Below, one piece after another: positions 1 to 8,273 of a stretch of DNA of 64,000 nt (position 1 is its first letter; the number at the start of each line of letters is the position of its first letter). Below the pieces are notes generated by a model. It worked only from the letters and a program-made list of their open reading frames with translations. It was not told where the DNA came from and searched no databases. A program made the translations under genes and the position numbers. The stretch comes from an uncultured Erythrobacter sp. (GTDB taxonomy: Bacteria > Pseudomonadota > Alphaproteobacteria > Sphingomonadales > Sphingomonadaceae). The DNA is taken from the NCBI GenBank assembly GCA_947502305.1, contig CANMZA010000002.1:649041-713040 (forward strand), read 5' to 3'.

Positions 1-172
1 CAGAGGCCGTCTCATCCAACTTATTCTGGCGGCGGCCGCAAATGTAAACGGTCGCGCCGAGCTTCAAGAACCCTTCCGCCATTTCGCGGCCCAATCCGGT
101 CCCGCCGCCGGTGACCAAAATGCGCTCTTCGGTCATAAGACCTTCGCGAAACATCAGTTTTGAAACGTCCAT
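1..172 (-). CDS. SDR family oxidoreductase, N-terminal part (cut by window edge)
   Basis: Only the first 57 codons are inside the window. The translation contains ILVTGGGTGLGREMAEGF, the glycine-rich TGxxxGxG dinucleotide-binding turn of a short-chain dehydrogenase/reductase, followed by the first beta-alpha-beta unit. The catalytic Ser-Tyr-Lys residues lie beyond the left edge. It is the last visible gene of a long minus-strand operon, 43 bp after the acyl-CoA dehydrogenase. The start is the ATG at 172; a second Met lies 13 codons in (MTEERILV) and could be the real start. Substrate unknown; a hydroxyacyl or alcohol dehydrogenase role is inferred from context only. Confidence 0.8.
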   Translation of the reverse strand, partial: MDVSKLMFREGLMTEERILVTGGGTGLGREMAEGFLKLGATVYICGRRQNKLDETAS

Positions 173-215
173 TTATATGTCTTTCGTAGAAGAAGGGGGG
201 ATCGGCCCTAAGGGT

Positions 216-1424
216 TCAGAGGCCCAAAACGGTCTTAGCAATAATGTTCTTTTGCACTTCGTCCGATCCGCCAAAGATGGTTGCGGCGCGGTTGTTGAGG
301 TAGCGGCCCATTGCGGTTTGCGCCATTTCGCTGCCAACCGGTTCGGGGGCTTCATTGCCGTAAAGCGGCCGCTCCAGCGGCAATTGTAAGGCATCCGTGC
401 CGAGCAGTTCGAGCCGCAAAGTGTCGATTTCTTGGCCGATATTCGACCCCAGCAATTTCACAAGTGAGGTTTGCGGTCCGGGCGATCTGCCTTTGGCCAG
501 TTCGGCCAAAATGCGCAATTCAGTGAATTCGAGCGCCTCTGCCTCCAGCCGCGCGCGTGACAGCCGATCGCGGAAACGCGCATCATGCGCCATCGCCCCA
601 TTGACGCCGGAAGGTTGCTCCGCCGCGAGTGCCTCCAGCTTGTCGATGCTTTGGATTAGTCTGGGCGCAAAACATGATCCGCCGCGTTCGTTTTCCAGCA
701 GGAATTTGGCAATCGACCACCCCTGACCTTCCTCGCCAATGCGGTTTTCCTCGCCAGTTTTGGCATCGGTGAAAAACACCGCATTCACTTCATGATCACC
801 CGACATGGAATGGATCGGCGTAACCTCCACCCCCGGTTGATCCATTTCGAGCAGCAGGAACGTGATCCCTGCCTGTTTCTTGACGGTGGCATCTGTGCGC
901 ACCAGTGCAAATATCCAGTTTGCGTGATGCGCATGGGTGGTCCAAATTTTGGAACCGTTGACGGTGTATTCGCCATTTTCTAGCCGCGCAGAGGTTTTGA
1001 GCGAAGCCAAATCGGAGCCGCTGCCGGGTTCCGAATATCCCTGGCACCAGTAATCTTCGCCAGACAGAATTTTGGGCAAAAACCGGGCCTTTTGTTGCGG
1101 CGTCCCGAATGCGCAAATGACCGGCCCAACCAGACGCAGCCCGAGGATCGCCAAAGCCGGGGCGCCCGCCAGCGCGCATTCTTTTTCAAACAGGAATTTT
1201 TGCGTCGGGGTCCAGCCCGTGCCGCCATCCTCTTTTGGCCAATGCGGGGCGACCCATCCTTGTTCATTCAGGATCCGGTGCCATTCCATGCCAATGTCAG
1301 GCTCCACAAAAACGCCCGGCGTGCGGCGCGCGCCATCGCGCAGGCGATCAGGCAGTTTTGCCGCCAAAAATTCGCGGACTTCTTCGCGAAAGGCGAGGTC
1401 TTCTGCAGAGAAAGTCATATCCAT
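216..1424 (-). CDS. acyl-CoA dehydrogenase, large (catalytic-type) subunit
   Basis: A 402-residue flavoprotein of the acyl-CoA dehydrogenase family, expected to introduce a 2,3-double bond into an acyl-CoA with FAD as cofactor. Visible signatures are CQGYSEPGSGSDLA (about 127-140, FAD/substrate loop) and GGSDEVQKNIIAKTVLGL at the C terminus. The medium-chain-type base position (YEG) reads FGG, so the catalytic Glu is probably the one in LLENERGG (about residue 246), as in isovaleryl-type and steroid side-chain enzymes. Another dehydrogenase without that residue lies in the same operon (4586-5674), suggesting a heteromeric enzyme. The start ATG is 4 bp past the previous stop, with GAGGG upstream. 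Confidence 0.9.
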   Translation of the reverse strand: MDMTFSAEDLAFREEVREFLAAKLPDRLRDGARRTPGVFVEPDIGMEWHRILNEQGWVAPHWPKEDGGTGWTPTQKFLFEKECALAGAPALAILGLRLVGPVICAFGTPQQKARFLPKILSGEDYWCQGYSEPGSGSDLASLKTSARLENGEYTVNGSKIWTTHAHHANWIFALVRTDATVKKQAGITFLLLEMDQPGVEVTPIHSMSGDHEVNAVFFTDAKTGEENRIGEEGQGWSIAKFLLENERGGSCFAPRLIQSIDKLEALAAEQPSGVNGAMAHDARFRDRLSRARLEAEALEFTELRILAELAKGRSPGPQTSLVKLLGSNIGQEIDTLRLELLGTDALQLPLERPLYGNEAPEPVGSEMAQTAMGRYLNNRAATIFGGSDEVQKNIIAKTVLGL

Positions 1425-1427
1425 GAT

Positions 1428-2207
1428 TTAAGTTCCCTCGCCATTATCATCGCGCGCCGCCCATCCCAGCGAACGGCGTAACATGTCGTAATAAACATCG
1501 TAATTCCACGCGCACATTTCCTTATGTGGGTAGAAATCCTGCATCCCCGGCAGGTCATAATGCCCCCGGCAATGGCCAAGCGTGTTGTAAACAATGCGCC
1601 CTTTGCCAAGGTCGCGGGTGTAGAGGATCGGCACGGCGGCCTTCTCCCACTTTTCCTCGACAAAGCCGGTGGCGTCCCCTTCGAAAGTGGTTTGCATCAA
1701 CGTGTCGATATCAGCGGTGGTTTTGGACAAATACAGCTCATCGACGATTTCAAAATCCTCGATCCCGCGCGTGAGTTCGTGGTCTTTATTGACGACCTCA
1801 ACCTCAAATTGGCCGATTGGTGGATGCGCTTTGAACTGCGTGCCGAGCATATCGAACACGTCTGGGCGGTCTTCTGGTGTATCGACCAGGCCTTCTTCTG
1901 TGAAAACAAGGATCGAATTGGTGCCGTGCAAGGCCAGCCATTTGCCGCCGCCTTCCACCCAAGCGCGCAATTGTTTCGCCTGTTCAGGGGTCGGCATCAG
2001 ATCGCATGTATAGGTGATGAGGAACCGGCATTGATCCAGCCGCTCCAGCCCCGAATAATCGGCGGCAACTGTGGTGCGGATATGCGGCTGTTCAGCCAGT
2101 AATTTTAGGATCTCAAGCCGGGGATAATCAATGTCGTGATATTTTCCCGCGGCAATGAAATGCGCGTCAATCCGCGCGGCTGGCTGCGTTGATGTGGGCG
2201 TGCTCAT
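1428..2207 (-). CDS. ThuA-domain protein (first of two)
   Basis: A 259-residue protein of the ThuA-like / class I glutamine-amidotransferase-like fold. Typical features are a strand followed by WLALHGTNS at the nucleophile-elbow-like turn, and the later segment ELYLS. Family members are known from trehalose-utilisation and sugar-modification loci but have no settled reaction. The start chosen is the ATG at 2207, one base after the SDR stop and preceded by AGGAGC; a longer reading frame upstream only overlaps the SDR gene. The operon also holds a second ThuA protein (7461-8273). Its role beside acyl-CoA dehydrogenases, a P450 and an aldolase-like protein is unknown. Confidence 0.8.
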   Translation of the reverse strand: MSTPTSTQPAARIDAHFIAAGKYHDIDYPRLEILKLLAEQPHIRTTVAADYSGLERLDQCRFLITYTCDLMPTPEQAKQLRAWVEGGGKWLALHGTNSILVFTEEGLVDTPEDRPDVFDMLGTQFKAHPPIGQFEVEVVNKDHELTRGIEDFEIVDELYLSKTTADIDTLMQTTFEGDATGFVEEKWEKAAVPILYTRDLGKGRIVYNTLGHCRGHYDLPGMQDFYPHKEMCAWNYDVYYDMLRRSLGWAARDDNGEGT

Positions 2208-2208
2208 A

Positions 2209-2979
2209 TTAGCTCCTAATCGATCCGCCGCCATCGACAGTAAAGTCGCAGCCGGTGGTGAAACTTGCTTCGTCGCTGGCGAGGAAGACCACCGCTTTGG
2301 CGACTTCCTCCGGCTCTCCAATGCGGTTCATTGGATGCGTTGCGGCAAAATTGGTTTCGATGTTTTGCGGCGTGTCTGCGCCTGAATATTTGTAACGCTC
2401 ATACATCGGCGTGCGGATCGCGCCGGGATGGACCATATTCGCCCGAATGGGCACGCCGCGTTCGGCGCAATCGAGTGCGATGCTGCGTGTGAGGCCCAGC
2501 AATCCGGCTTTTGACGCACTGTAGGCGGCGACGAAGGCCGCCGCGCGCATCGCAATCATAGAACCAATATTGACGATCGCGCTCGGTTCGCCGCTGGCTT
2601 CCATCGCAGGAATGGCCGCCCGGCAACCGTGAAACGGTCCCTCTAGATTGATATCGATAGTCCGCCGCCAACTGTCCAGATCGACATCCACGACATTGCC
2701 GGGTTCTGAAATGCCGGCAATGTTGCACAATACGGTCAGCTTGCCGAAATGCTCCTGCGCCGCCTTCACTGCGGCGTGCCATTGATCCAAATCGCGGACG
2801 TCCAATTCGAAGGCTTCGGCATTTTCGCCCAATTCCTCCGCCAGCGCGCGCGCTTTGTCGATCTGAATATCGCACAGCAAAACCTTGCCGCCCTCAGCCA
2901 CAATCATCCGGCCGACACACGCCCCAATCCCTTCCGCGCCGCCCGTGACGAGCGCGACTTTCGAGTCCATTTTGCCCAT
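2209..2979 (-). CDS. SDR family oxidoreductase
   Basis: A 256-residue classical short-chain dehydrogenase. TGGAEGIG (12-19) binds the dinucleotide, NIAG (86-89) is the NNAG-equivalent, and Ser140, Tyr153 and Lys157 (YSASK) form the catalytic set. The C terminus ends GGGSIRS, with the family's DGG motif just before. An acidic residue (Asp37) at the end of the second strand suggests NAD rather than NADP preference. The ATG abuts the stop of the thiolase-like gene (TAA then ATG), so translation is probably coupled. Likely oxidises a hydroxyl on the substrate or on a hydroxyacyl-CoA; exact substrate unknown. Confidence 0.9.
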   Translation of the reverse strand: MGKMDSKVALVTGGAEGIGACVGRMIVAEGGKVLLCDIQIDKARALAEELGENAEAFELDVRDLDQWHAAVKAAQEHFGKLTVLCNIAGISEPGNVVDVDLDSWRRTIDINLEGPFHGCRAAIPAMEASGEPSAIVNIGSMIAMRAAAFVAAYSASKAGLLGLTRSIALDCAERGVPIRANMVHPGAIRTPMYERYKYSGADTPQNIETNFAATHPMNRIGEPEEVAKAVVFLASDEASFTTGCDFTVDGGGSIRS

Positions 2980-4152
2980 TTAGCGCTCCAAAATCGCGAC
3001 TGCGGAAAGGCCCGGCGCGCCGTAGACATGGCTGTAGCCAGTTTTGGGCCCCGAACCATCTGGGCCCGCAACTTGCCGTTCGCCCGCTCGCCCGCGCAAT
3101 TGCTCCACATTTTCGTACACTTGGCGCAGGCCGGATGCGCCAACCGGTTCGCCGCAAGCAAGGCAGCCGCCATCGGTGTTGATCGGCAATTTGCCGTCAC
3201 GGTTCGACCAACCATTGGCCAGCCATTCTTCTTGTTCGCCGTCTTTGCAAAACCCGTTTTCGGCCATGTGCATGATCTCTGCGCCGGATTCGGTGTCTTG
3301 CAATTGCGCGACGTCAATATCGTCTGGGCCAATGCCCGCGCCTTCGAAAGCAGCCTTTGAGGCCAGCACGGTTGGCTTGCCGCCTTCTTTGATGCTGACG
3401 CCGGCTTGGAACACTTCAAAACTGTCAGGCGGGCGCGTCCGCACTGCGATATTGGCAATTTTGGCCGCGCCATTATTGTTCAGCGCGCCCAGTTCGCGGG
3501 CCTTTTTCTCGCTCGCCAAAATTAACGCTACGCCGCCTTCTGCCGGGGCGCAGAACATATATTTGGTCAAGGGATCATTGATCATTGGTGCGTTCATGAT
3601 CGTTTCCAGATCAATCTCGCTGCGCCGCCACGCATGCGGGGTTACGGTGCCATTGCGGAACGCCTTTTCAGCAACGCGGCCCAGCGATTCCCGGCTGATC
3701 CCGTGCAATTGCATATAGCGTTGAATTTTCAGCGCAAAAAACTGCGTCGTCAACATCATGCCGGTCTGGCCATACCATTCCGGCAGGCCGTAATCGGATG
3801 GCTTGGCGTTGAATGCGCCGCGCGGATGTTTGTCGAAACCCACTGCGAGCGCGAGGTCATACATGCCGCTGGCAATGGCTTGTTGAGCCGCGACCAGCGC
3901 GCTGCCGCCGGTGGCGCAGCCATTGGCGACATTGGTGAAGGGGAGCGAGGTTAGGCCAAGTTCATTGACCATAATATCGGCATTGCCCGCCGCAGCAGAC
4001 CCGCCATAGGCGCACTCCATATCCGCCCATTCCAAGCCGGCATCGGCCAGCGCTTGGCGCACGGCAAAGACACCCTGTTCGCGTCCGGATCGTTCTTCTG
4101 TGCGGCCAAAGGGGTGGATGCCCGCGCCGACAATATAGACATTCTCGGTCAT
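2980..4152 (-). CDS. thiolase-superfamily protein (SCPx/Ltp-type; possible retro-aldolase)
   Basis: A 390-residue thiolase-fold protein of the lipid-transfer/SCP2-thiolase group. Cys79 lies in NGCATGGSAL, where thiolases carry their nucleophile. The other thiolase active-site motifs are altered: the HDAF-type His is replaced (LQDTESG, about 284-290) and the GHPxGATG motif reads GEPVGASG (334-341), so both usual histidines are missing. Steroid side-chain aldolases of the Ltp2 type are thiolase-fold proteins with reworked active sites that act with a DUF35 partner. Such a partner is encoded directly upstream with an ATGA overlap. C-C cleavage of a beta-hydroxyacyl-CoA or a non-classical thiolysis is inferred. 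Confidence 0.85.
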   Translation of the reverse strand: MTENVYIVGAGIHPFGRTEERSGREQGVFAVRQALADAGLEWADMECAYGGSAAAGNADIMVNELGLTSLPFTNVANGCATGGSALVAAQQAIASGMYDLALAVGFDKHPRGAFNAKPSDYGLPEWYGQTGMMLTTQFFALKIQRYMQLHGISRESLGRVAEKAFRNGTVTPHAWRRSEIDLETIMNAPMINDPLTKYMFCAPAEGGVALILASEKKARELGALNNNGAAKIANIAVRTRPPDSFEVFQAGVSIKEGGKPTVLASKAAFEGAGIGPDDIDVAQLQDTESGAEIMHMAENGFCKDGEQEEWLANGWSNRDGKLPINTDGGCLACGEPVGASGLRQVYENVEQLRGRAGERQVAGPDGSGPKTGYSHVYGAPGLSAVAILER

Positions 4153-4574
4153 GCGGCTTGCTCCTTTTGCGCGCCAATCGGACGAAAGGCGAATGTGTCA
4201 TGGGTGGTGTTGAACGGCACGACGCAAAATTCCATCGGCATATTCAGCTTCAAGTCTTCGAGAGTGGCATCAACGATGCGGCTTTCGACAATCACCTCGC
4301 CGGGCAATTCGACATAGCCAAGCAGGAATTGCTGAAAATCGGGCGGCCCTTCGCCGGGGCCGGAGCCGGGGCCTTCATAGGGTTCTTTGGGCAGGAAACC
4401 TTGGGTGGTCCACGACCACAGCGTGCCCTGACGCGACAATTTATACGGCTCAACATCGCGGCCTGCGTCGCCTTGCGGCATCGGAAACACAATTTCGCCA
4501 GACGGCAATTTGCCCCCCATCAAATGCGGTTGAGCATCATCGCTCCACAGCTCTGGGTCGATTTTCTGTGCCAT
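4149..4574 (-). CDS. DUF35 / OB-fold protein, partner of the thiolase-like gene
   Basis: A 141-residue protein with the shape of a Zn-ribbon plus OB-fold DUF35 domain: an N-terminal ribbon-like stretch (about 18-50, GGKLPSGEIVFPMPQGDAG), then LSRQGTLWSWT and the OB-fold strands (ELPGEVIVESRI). The four zinc cysteines expected in the ribbon are all absent; the only Cys is at 117. DUF35 proteins form complexes with thiolase-fold enzymes such as the steroid aldolase. The start at ATG 4574 follows GAGGAGGG at good spacing. The longer frame upstream is antisense-like overlap with the dehydrogenase and was discarded. Its stop overlaps the thiolase-like start by 4 bp. Confidence 0.85.
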   Translation of the reverse strand: MAQKIDPELWSDDAQPHLMGGKLPSGEIVFPMPQGDAGRDVEPYKLSRQGTLWSWTTQGFLPKEPYEGPGSGPGEGPPDFQQFLLGYVELPGEVIVESRIVDATLEDLKLNMPMEFCVVPFNTTHDTFAFRPIGAQKEQAA

Positions 4575-4585
4575 TTGCGCCCTCC

Positions 4586-5674
4586 TCAGGCAGCTTTTCC
4601 GTATTCGGCAAGCGCACTGTCGGTGTCGCCGAACAGTTTGCCGAGCACCATTACGCGCTTCATTGCATGACCGATGGTGAGCTCTTCTGTGATCCCCATG
4701 CCGCCATGCATCTGCACCGCCTCTCGCGCGATCGCATCGACATTCTCGCCAATGAACGCTTTCGCTCCGGCGGCGGCGCGGTGCCAGCTTTCGGGCTCGC
4801 TGCGGTCGGCCAATGCGGCGCGGTACAGCATGGATCGGCATTGTTCCTGGCGGGCATAGGCCTCCACCAGACGGTGTTGCAGCGCTTGAAAACTGCCAAT
4901 CGCGGTGCCGAATTGCTCGCGCTCTTTCACATAGGTCAGCGTGTCATTCAGCAGCCTTTGGCCCAGTCCAACCATCTCCGCCGCTGCGTAAAGCCGGGCC
5001 TGCGCAATCGCATTTGCCAAATCCGCTTCGCTCAGCTCCAGCTTGGCGGCTTGCGCAACCTGTGTGCGGGTCAGTTTCAGCTCCCCCGCAATGCTGCCAT
5101 CGGCAAGCCGGTAGGCGCGAATTTCTGCGCCCTGCGCATCGCGCGGCACCAAGAAACACGCGGTCGCCCCGTCCAGATCGGCGGTCACGATAAACTGATC
5201 CGCGAGCAGCGCGCCCATGACGAAAGTTTTCTCGCCCGACAGCGTAAATCCATCAGCCGCCGTCTCGGCTTTCATATTCGCCGCTGCCGCGCTGTATCTT
5301 TGCGCCCGCTCCGCCCAAGCAAGGCTGATCACTTGATCCCCGCTGACCACGCTTTCGAGCGTGTCGGCATTGCCTGAATCCGCCAAAAGTGTCGCGGGCA
5401 AGGCGCCATGTTCCAACCACGGATCGGGTGAATTGGCCGCGCCAATCGCTTCTGCCACCAGCGCCAAATCAACCGAGCTTCCGCCCATTCCCCCGGCATC
5501 TTCTGGCGCGGCAAGCGCAATCAGGCCCATTTGCGCCAATTGCGTCCAGCGTTCGCGGTCATATCCCGTCGGTGACAACCGCATTTTGCGGCGCGCCTCG
5601 ACATCAATCGGAGCAGCAAAGCGCTCCACCGAACTGCGGAACATTTCTTGTTCTTCGCTCAGGTCGAAATTCAT
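4586..5674 (-). CDS. acyl-CoA dehydrogenase, small (beta-type) subunit
   Basis: A 362-residue acyl-CoA dehydrogenase homologue. The C-terminal domain shows YVKEREQFGTAIGSFQALQH and MHGGMGITEELTIGHAMKR, typical of FadE proteins that pair with a second subunit. It lacks the YEG-type C-terminal end, and no obvious catalytic Glu is seen at the usual positions. In heteromeric dehydrogenases such as the cholesterol side-chain enzymes one subunit carries the base and the other supports FAD binding; the probable partner is the 402-residue protein at 216-1424. The start ATG 5674 is preceded by a run of six G at 7-bp spacing. Confidence 0.88.
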   Translation of the reverse strand: MNFDLSEEQEMFRSSVERFAAPIDVEARRKMRLSPTGYDRERWTQLAQMGLIALAAPEDAGGMGGSSVDLALVAEAIGAANSPDPWLEHGALPATLLADSGNADTLESVVSGDQVISLAWAERAQRYSAAAANMKAETAADGFTLSGEKTFVMGALLADQFIVTADLDGATACFLVPRDAQGAEIRAYRLADGSIAGELKLTRTQVAQAAKLELSEADLANAIAQARLYAAAEMVGLGQRLLNDTLTYVKEREQFGTAIGSFQALQHRLVEAYARQEQCRSMLYRAALADRSEPESWHRAAAGAKAFIGENVDAIAREAVQMHGGMGITEELTIGHAMKRVMVLGKLFGDTDSALAEYGKAA

Positions 5675-5691
5675 AGGCTGGCCCCCCTTCT

Positions 5692-6960
5692 TCAAGCCGC
5701 TTTGGTGAAAGTGACGGGCAGGCGAATGACGCCGCGCAGCAGGATATTGGGCAGGACTTTGATCCCATCCTCATCTGCAACCTCGAAATTATCGAGCCGC
5801 TCCAGCAATTCATCAAATGCGACCAGCATTTCTTTGCGGCTGAGCATATTGCCCACGCACATATGCGGCCCCTTGCCAAACGCCTGATGGGCGCGTGCAT
5901 TTTTGCGTTCGATGTCGAATGCGTCTGGATTTTCAAACTTCTTCGGATCGCGGTTCGCGGCGGCATAGCGCAGCTGAACCACCGCGCCTGCCGGGATTTT
6001 CTGCCCGCCCAATTCGGTGTCTTCTTTGACGATCCGCCACATGCCAGCGGTCGGCGTTTCAAAACGCAGCGCCTCTTCGACGAGATTGCCGATCAGTTTG
6101 GGATCGCGCCCGCCAGCGGCTGCTTTTGCCTTGGCCATTTGATCGGGATTACGGATCAATTGCAGCAACCCGCCCGCCAAGGTTGACGTTGTCGTCTCAT
6201 TCCCGGCGACCATAAATTGCTGCATGATCGACATGATCTCTGGGTCGGTGAGCGGCGTTTCCCCCTCGATCCGCGCCTCGACCAGATCGGTGAGCAGATC
6301 ATTGCCGCCATTTGCGCGGCGATCGTCGATCTTGCCCTTCATGAAGTGCTGATATTCGACGAGCGAGCGCACGCATTCCTTCTTGCGCTCATGATCGACC
6401 ATTTGGCTGAACCGGTCGACGGCGGCGTCGGACCATTTCTTGACCTGTTTGGGATCATTATCGAGGCCAATTTGACCCGCAATCATGAACACCGGCAGGG
6501 GAATGGCGAAATCTTCCACGAACTCGCATTCGCCTTTGCCCTGATCCGTATTGGCAGCCATCGCCTCGATCAGCTTGATCGATTTGGCCCGCATCGTGTC
6601 TTCGATCGCGTTCACGCGCGGCGCGGAAAAGGCGAGATTGACCAATTTGCGATTGCGCGTGTGCACAGGCGCATCGGCGGTCAGCAATGTCGGTTCATCC
6701 GGCCAACCTTCGGCTAGGATGGCATTGATCTCTTCGTCTTCCTCGCGCCCCATCAGAACCGAGAAATCGTTGGAGAACACCTCCGGCTTGCCATTCGCCT
6801 CATTGCACAGATCATAGCTGTACACGACGTAGGTGTTCATTTCCGGCAGATGCTCGATTGTAATCCCGGCATCATGGATCGCGCGGTAATAATCGAACGG
6901 ATCAAGCAGCGTTTCGGGTGCAAAGACGCTGATGTCTTTGATCGCTTCAGGCTTATTCAT
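5692..6960 (-). CDS. cytochrome P450
   Basis: A 422-residue soluble bacterial P450. Seen are the I-helix oxygen-activation motif AGNETTTS, the K-helix ExxR in EEALRFETP, and the heme loop FGKGPHMCVGN with Cys368 as thiolate ligand. No membrane anchor or fused reductase is present, so a separate ferredoxin and reductase are needed; none is encoded in the window. Length and motifs fit CYP families that hydroxylate terpenoid or steroid side chains. It sits 17 bp before the small acyl-CoA dehydrogenase gene, consistent with terminal hydroxylation preparing a side chain for beta-oxidation (inference). Confidence 0.93.
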   Translation of the reverse strand: MNKPEAIKDISVFAPETLLDPFDYYRAIHDAGITIEHLPEMNTYVVYSYDLCNEANGKPEVFSNDFSVLMGREEDEEINAILAEGWPDEPTLLTADAPVHTRNRKLVNLAFSAPRVNAIEDTMRAKSIKLIEAMAANTDQGKGECEFVEDFAIPLPVFMIAGQIGLDNDPKQVKKWSDAAVDRFSQMVDHERKKECVRSLVEYQHFMKGKIDDRRANGGNDLLTDLVEARIEGETPLTDPEIMSIMQQFMVAGNETTTSTLAGGLLQLIRNPDQMAKAKAAAGGRDPKLIGNLVEEALRFETPTAGMWRIVKEDTELGGQKIPAGAVVQLRYAAANRDPKKFENPDAFDIERKNARAHQAFGKGPHMCVGNMLSRKEMLVAFDELLERLDNFEVADEDGIKVLPNILLRGVIRLPVTFTKAA

Positions 6961-7083
6961 GGCACGTCTTCCCGCTGGCTAGAATTCTGTCTGCAATTCC
7001 TAGCCAATGCCGGGGCGGATAAGCGATGCGCGAATGTGTTAGGGTTGCAGCCCTTGCATCCCCAAAAATCTGCAGATTTGTGT

Positions 7084-7464
7084 CTATCCTTCGGCCAGGT
7101 CACCGAATTCGCGGACAAATTCGGCGTTGTCGAAATAATCGCGCCATTTCGCGATTTTTCCATCATCATTGAGCTCAAATGTGCCCATCACGCGAATGGT
7201 CCGGCGCTTGCCCTTCATTTCGAACCAATCGGTCCGTTCGGTCAGGACAACATTACCGTTCGCCGCGATGTGGTGCATGTCGAAACCGCATGCCTCGACG
7301 CCGGGAAACGCATCCATTTTCGCGCGCACCTGCGCGATGCCATTGACCGTCGACAAGGGGATGTCGGTCCATTCGACATCTTCGGCCATGAAGGAATATA
7401 TCTTTTCCAGATCAAATTCGTCCCATGCGGCGATGAAGGCCTGGATTGTTTCTGTTGGCGTCAT
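7084..7464 (-). CDS. limonene-1,2-epoxide hydrolase-fold protein
   Basis: A 126-residue protein of the limonene-epoxide-hydrolase branch of the NTF2 fold. The Asp-Arg-Asp arrangement of that family is visible: Arg77 and Asp79 in LTERTDW, and Asp109 in WRDYFD. This supports hydrolysis of an epoxide or a related activated-water reaction. The start is ATG 7464, which overlaps the stop of the upstream ThuA gene (ATGA); the longer frame runs back through that gene and is spurious. About 120 bp separate it from the downstream P450, the largest gap in the operon. The epoxide could come from a P450 or Rieske product (inference). Confidence 0.85.
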   Translation of the reverse strand: MTPTETIQAFIAAWDEFDLEKIYSFMAEDVEWTDIPLSTVNGIAQVRAKMDAFPGVEACGFDMHHIAANGNVVLTERTDWFEMKGKRRTIRVMGTFELNDDGKIAKWRDYFDNAEFVREFGDLAEG

Positions 7465-8273
7465 GGGTTTTCTCCCGAAATAAAATTGAGCGCATTGATC
7501 AGCATTTGTCTGACATGCGGGTTCGCATAGGTTTGCGGCGCATCGCCAAATTGTAAATAGACCAATGGCGCGCCGTTTTCCTGTGTGCCCACCCGTTTGT
7601 GCCACGCAACCAGATTGCTGCCGGGGGGATGATCCCACCCTTCGTTGGAATAGAGCGTCCCCGAAATGCCAAGCGCGGCGGAATAGAAATTGTCGCGGGT
7701 AAAAGTGTAGTCTGAGCGCACAAGCGGCTCGACATCACCTTCAAAAACTTGCGCCAGATAAAGCTCATCGCAAACGGGGAATTGAACCGGCAGACCCGCC
7801 GTGACCGGGTGATCTGCGACAATGTGCGCGGTGTAATCGACATCGTGGCGATAGCCTGAATCGGGCACTTGTTTTCCGCGCACTTCGCCCGGCGTGTACA
7901 AAAACCGCCCGCCCAACATTTCATGCCATTCCGGCCAATCCGCCCACCCTGCAAGCGCGTGATGCATCGCCACCGCGCCGCGCCCACTTTTGAAACGATC
8001 CACAATTGCCTGACGAAATGCGGGCGATGGCGGGCGCGATGTCACCCAATCATCGGCGAAAGTGTATCCGCCCATGTCGTAAAACAGCACGGCATCGGCA
8101 TCGCGCGCCGCACCATTTGCGACGGCCTCTTCTGCCTCTGGGTGGAGCAAATGGGTCACGTCCCAATCGCCCAGATTATGGATCAGCTCGTCAAACGGCT
8201 TTTCCTCATAGGGGTGCCCCCATGACAGGACGAGCAGAGTGCGTTTCTGCCCGCTTGGCCCCTTGGGTCTCAT
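7461..8273 (-). CDS. ThuA-domain protein (second of two)
   Basis: A 270-residue ThuA-like protein. It begins with TLLVLSWGHPYEEKPFDELI, has VAMHHALAGW at the nucleophile-elbow-like turn, and ELYLAQVFEG later, matching segments of the operon's other ThuA protein (1428-2207). Both ends overlap neighbours by 4 bp, indicating tight translational coupling between the MDR reductase and the epoxide-hydrolase-fold protein. Catalytic activity of this fold branch is unproven; a His rather than Cys sits at the elbow, so a cysteine amidotransferase role is unlikely. Confidence 0.8.
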   Translation of the reverse strand: MRPKGPSGQKRTLLVLSWGHPYEEKPFDELIHNLGDWDVTHLLHPEAEEAVANGAARDADAVLFYDMGGYTFADDWVTSRPPSPAFRQAIVDRFKSGRGAVAMHHALAGWADWPEWHEMLGGRFLYTPGEVRGKQVPDSGYRHDVDYTAHIVADHPVTAGLPVQFPVCDELYLAQVFEGDVEPLVRSDYTFTRDNFYSAALGISGTLYSNEGWDHPPGSNLVAWHKRVGTQENGAPLVYLQFGDAPQTYANPHVRQMLINALNFISGENP

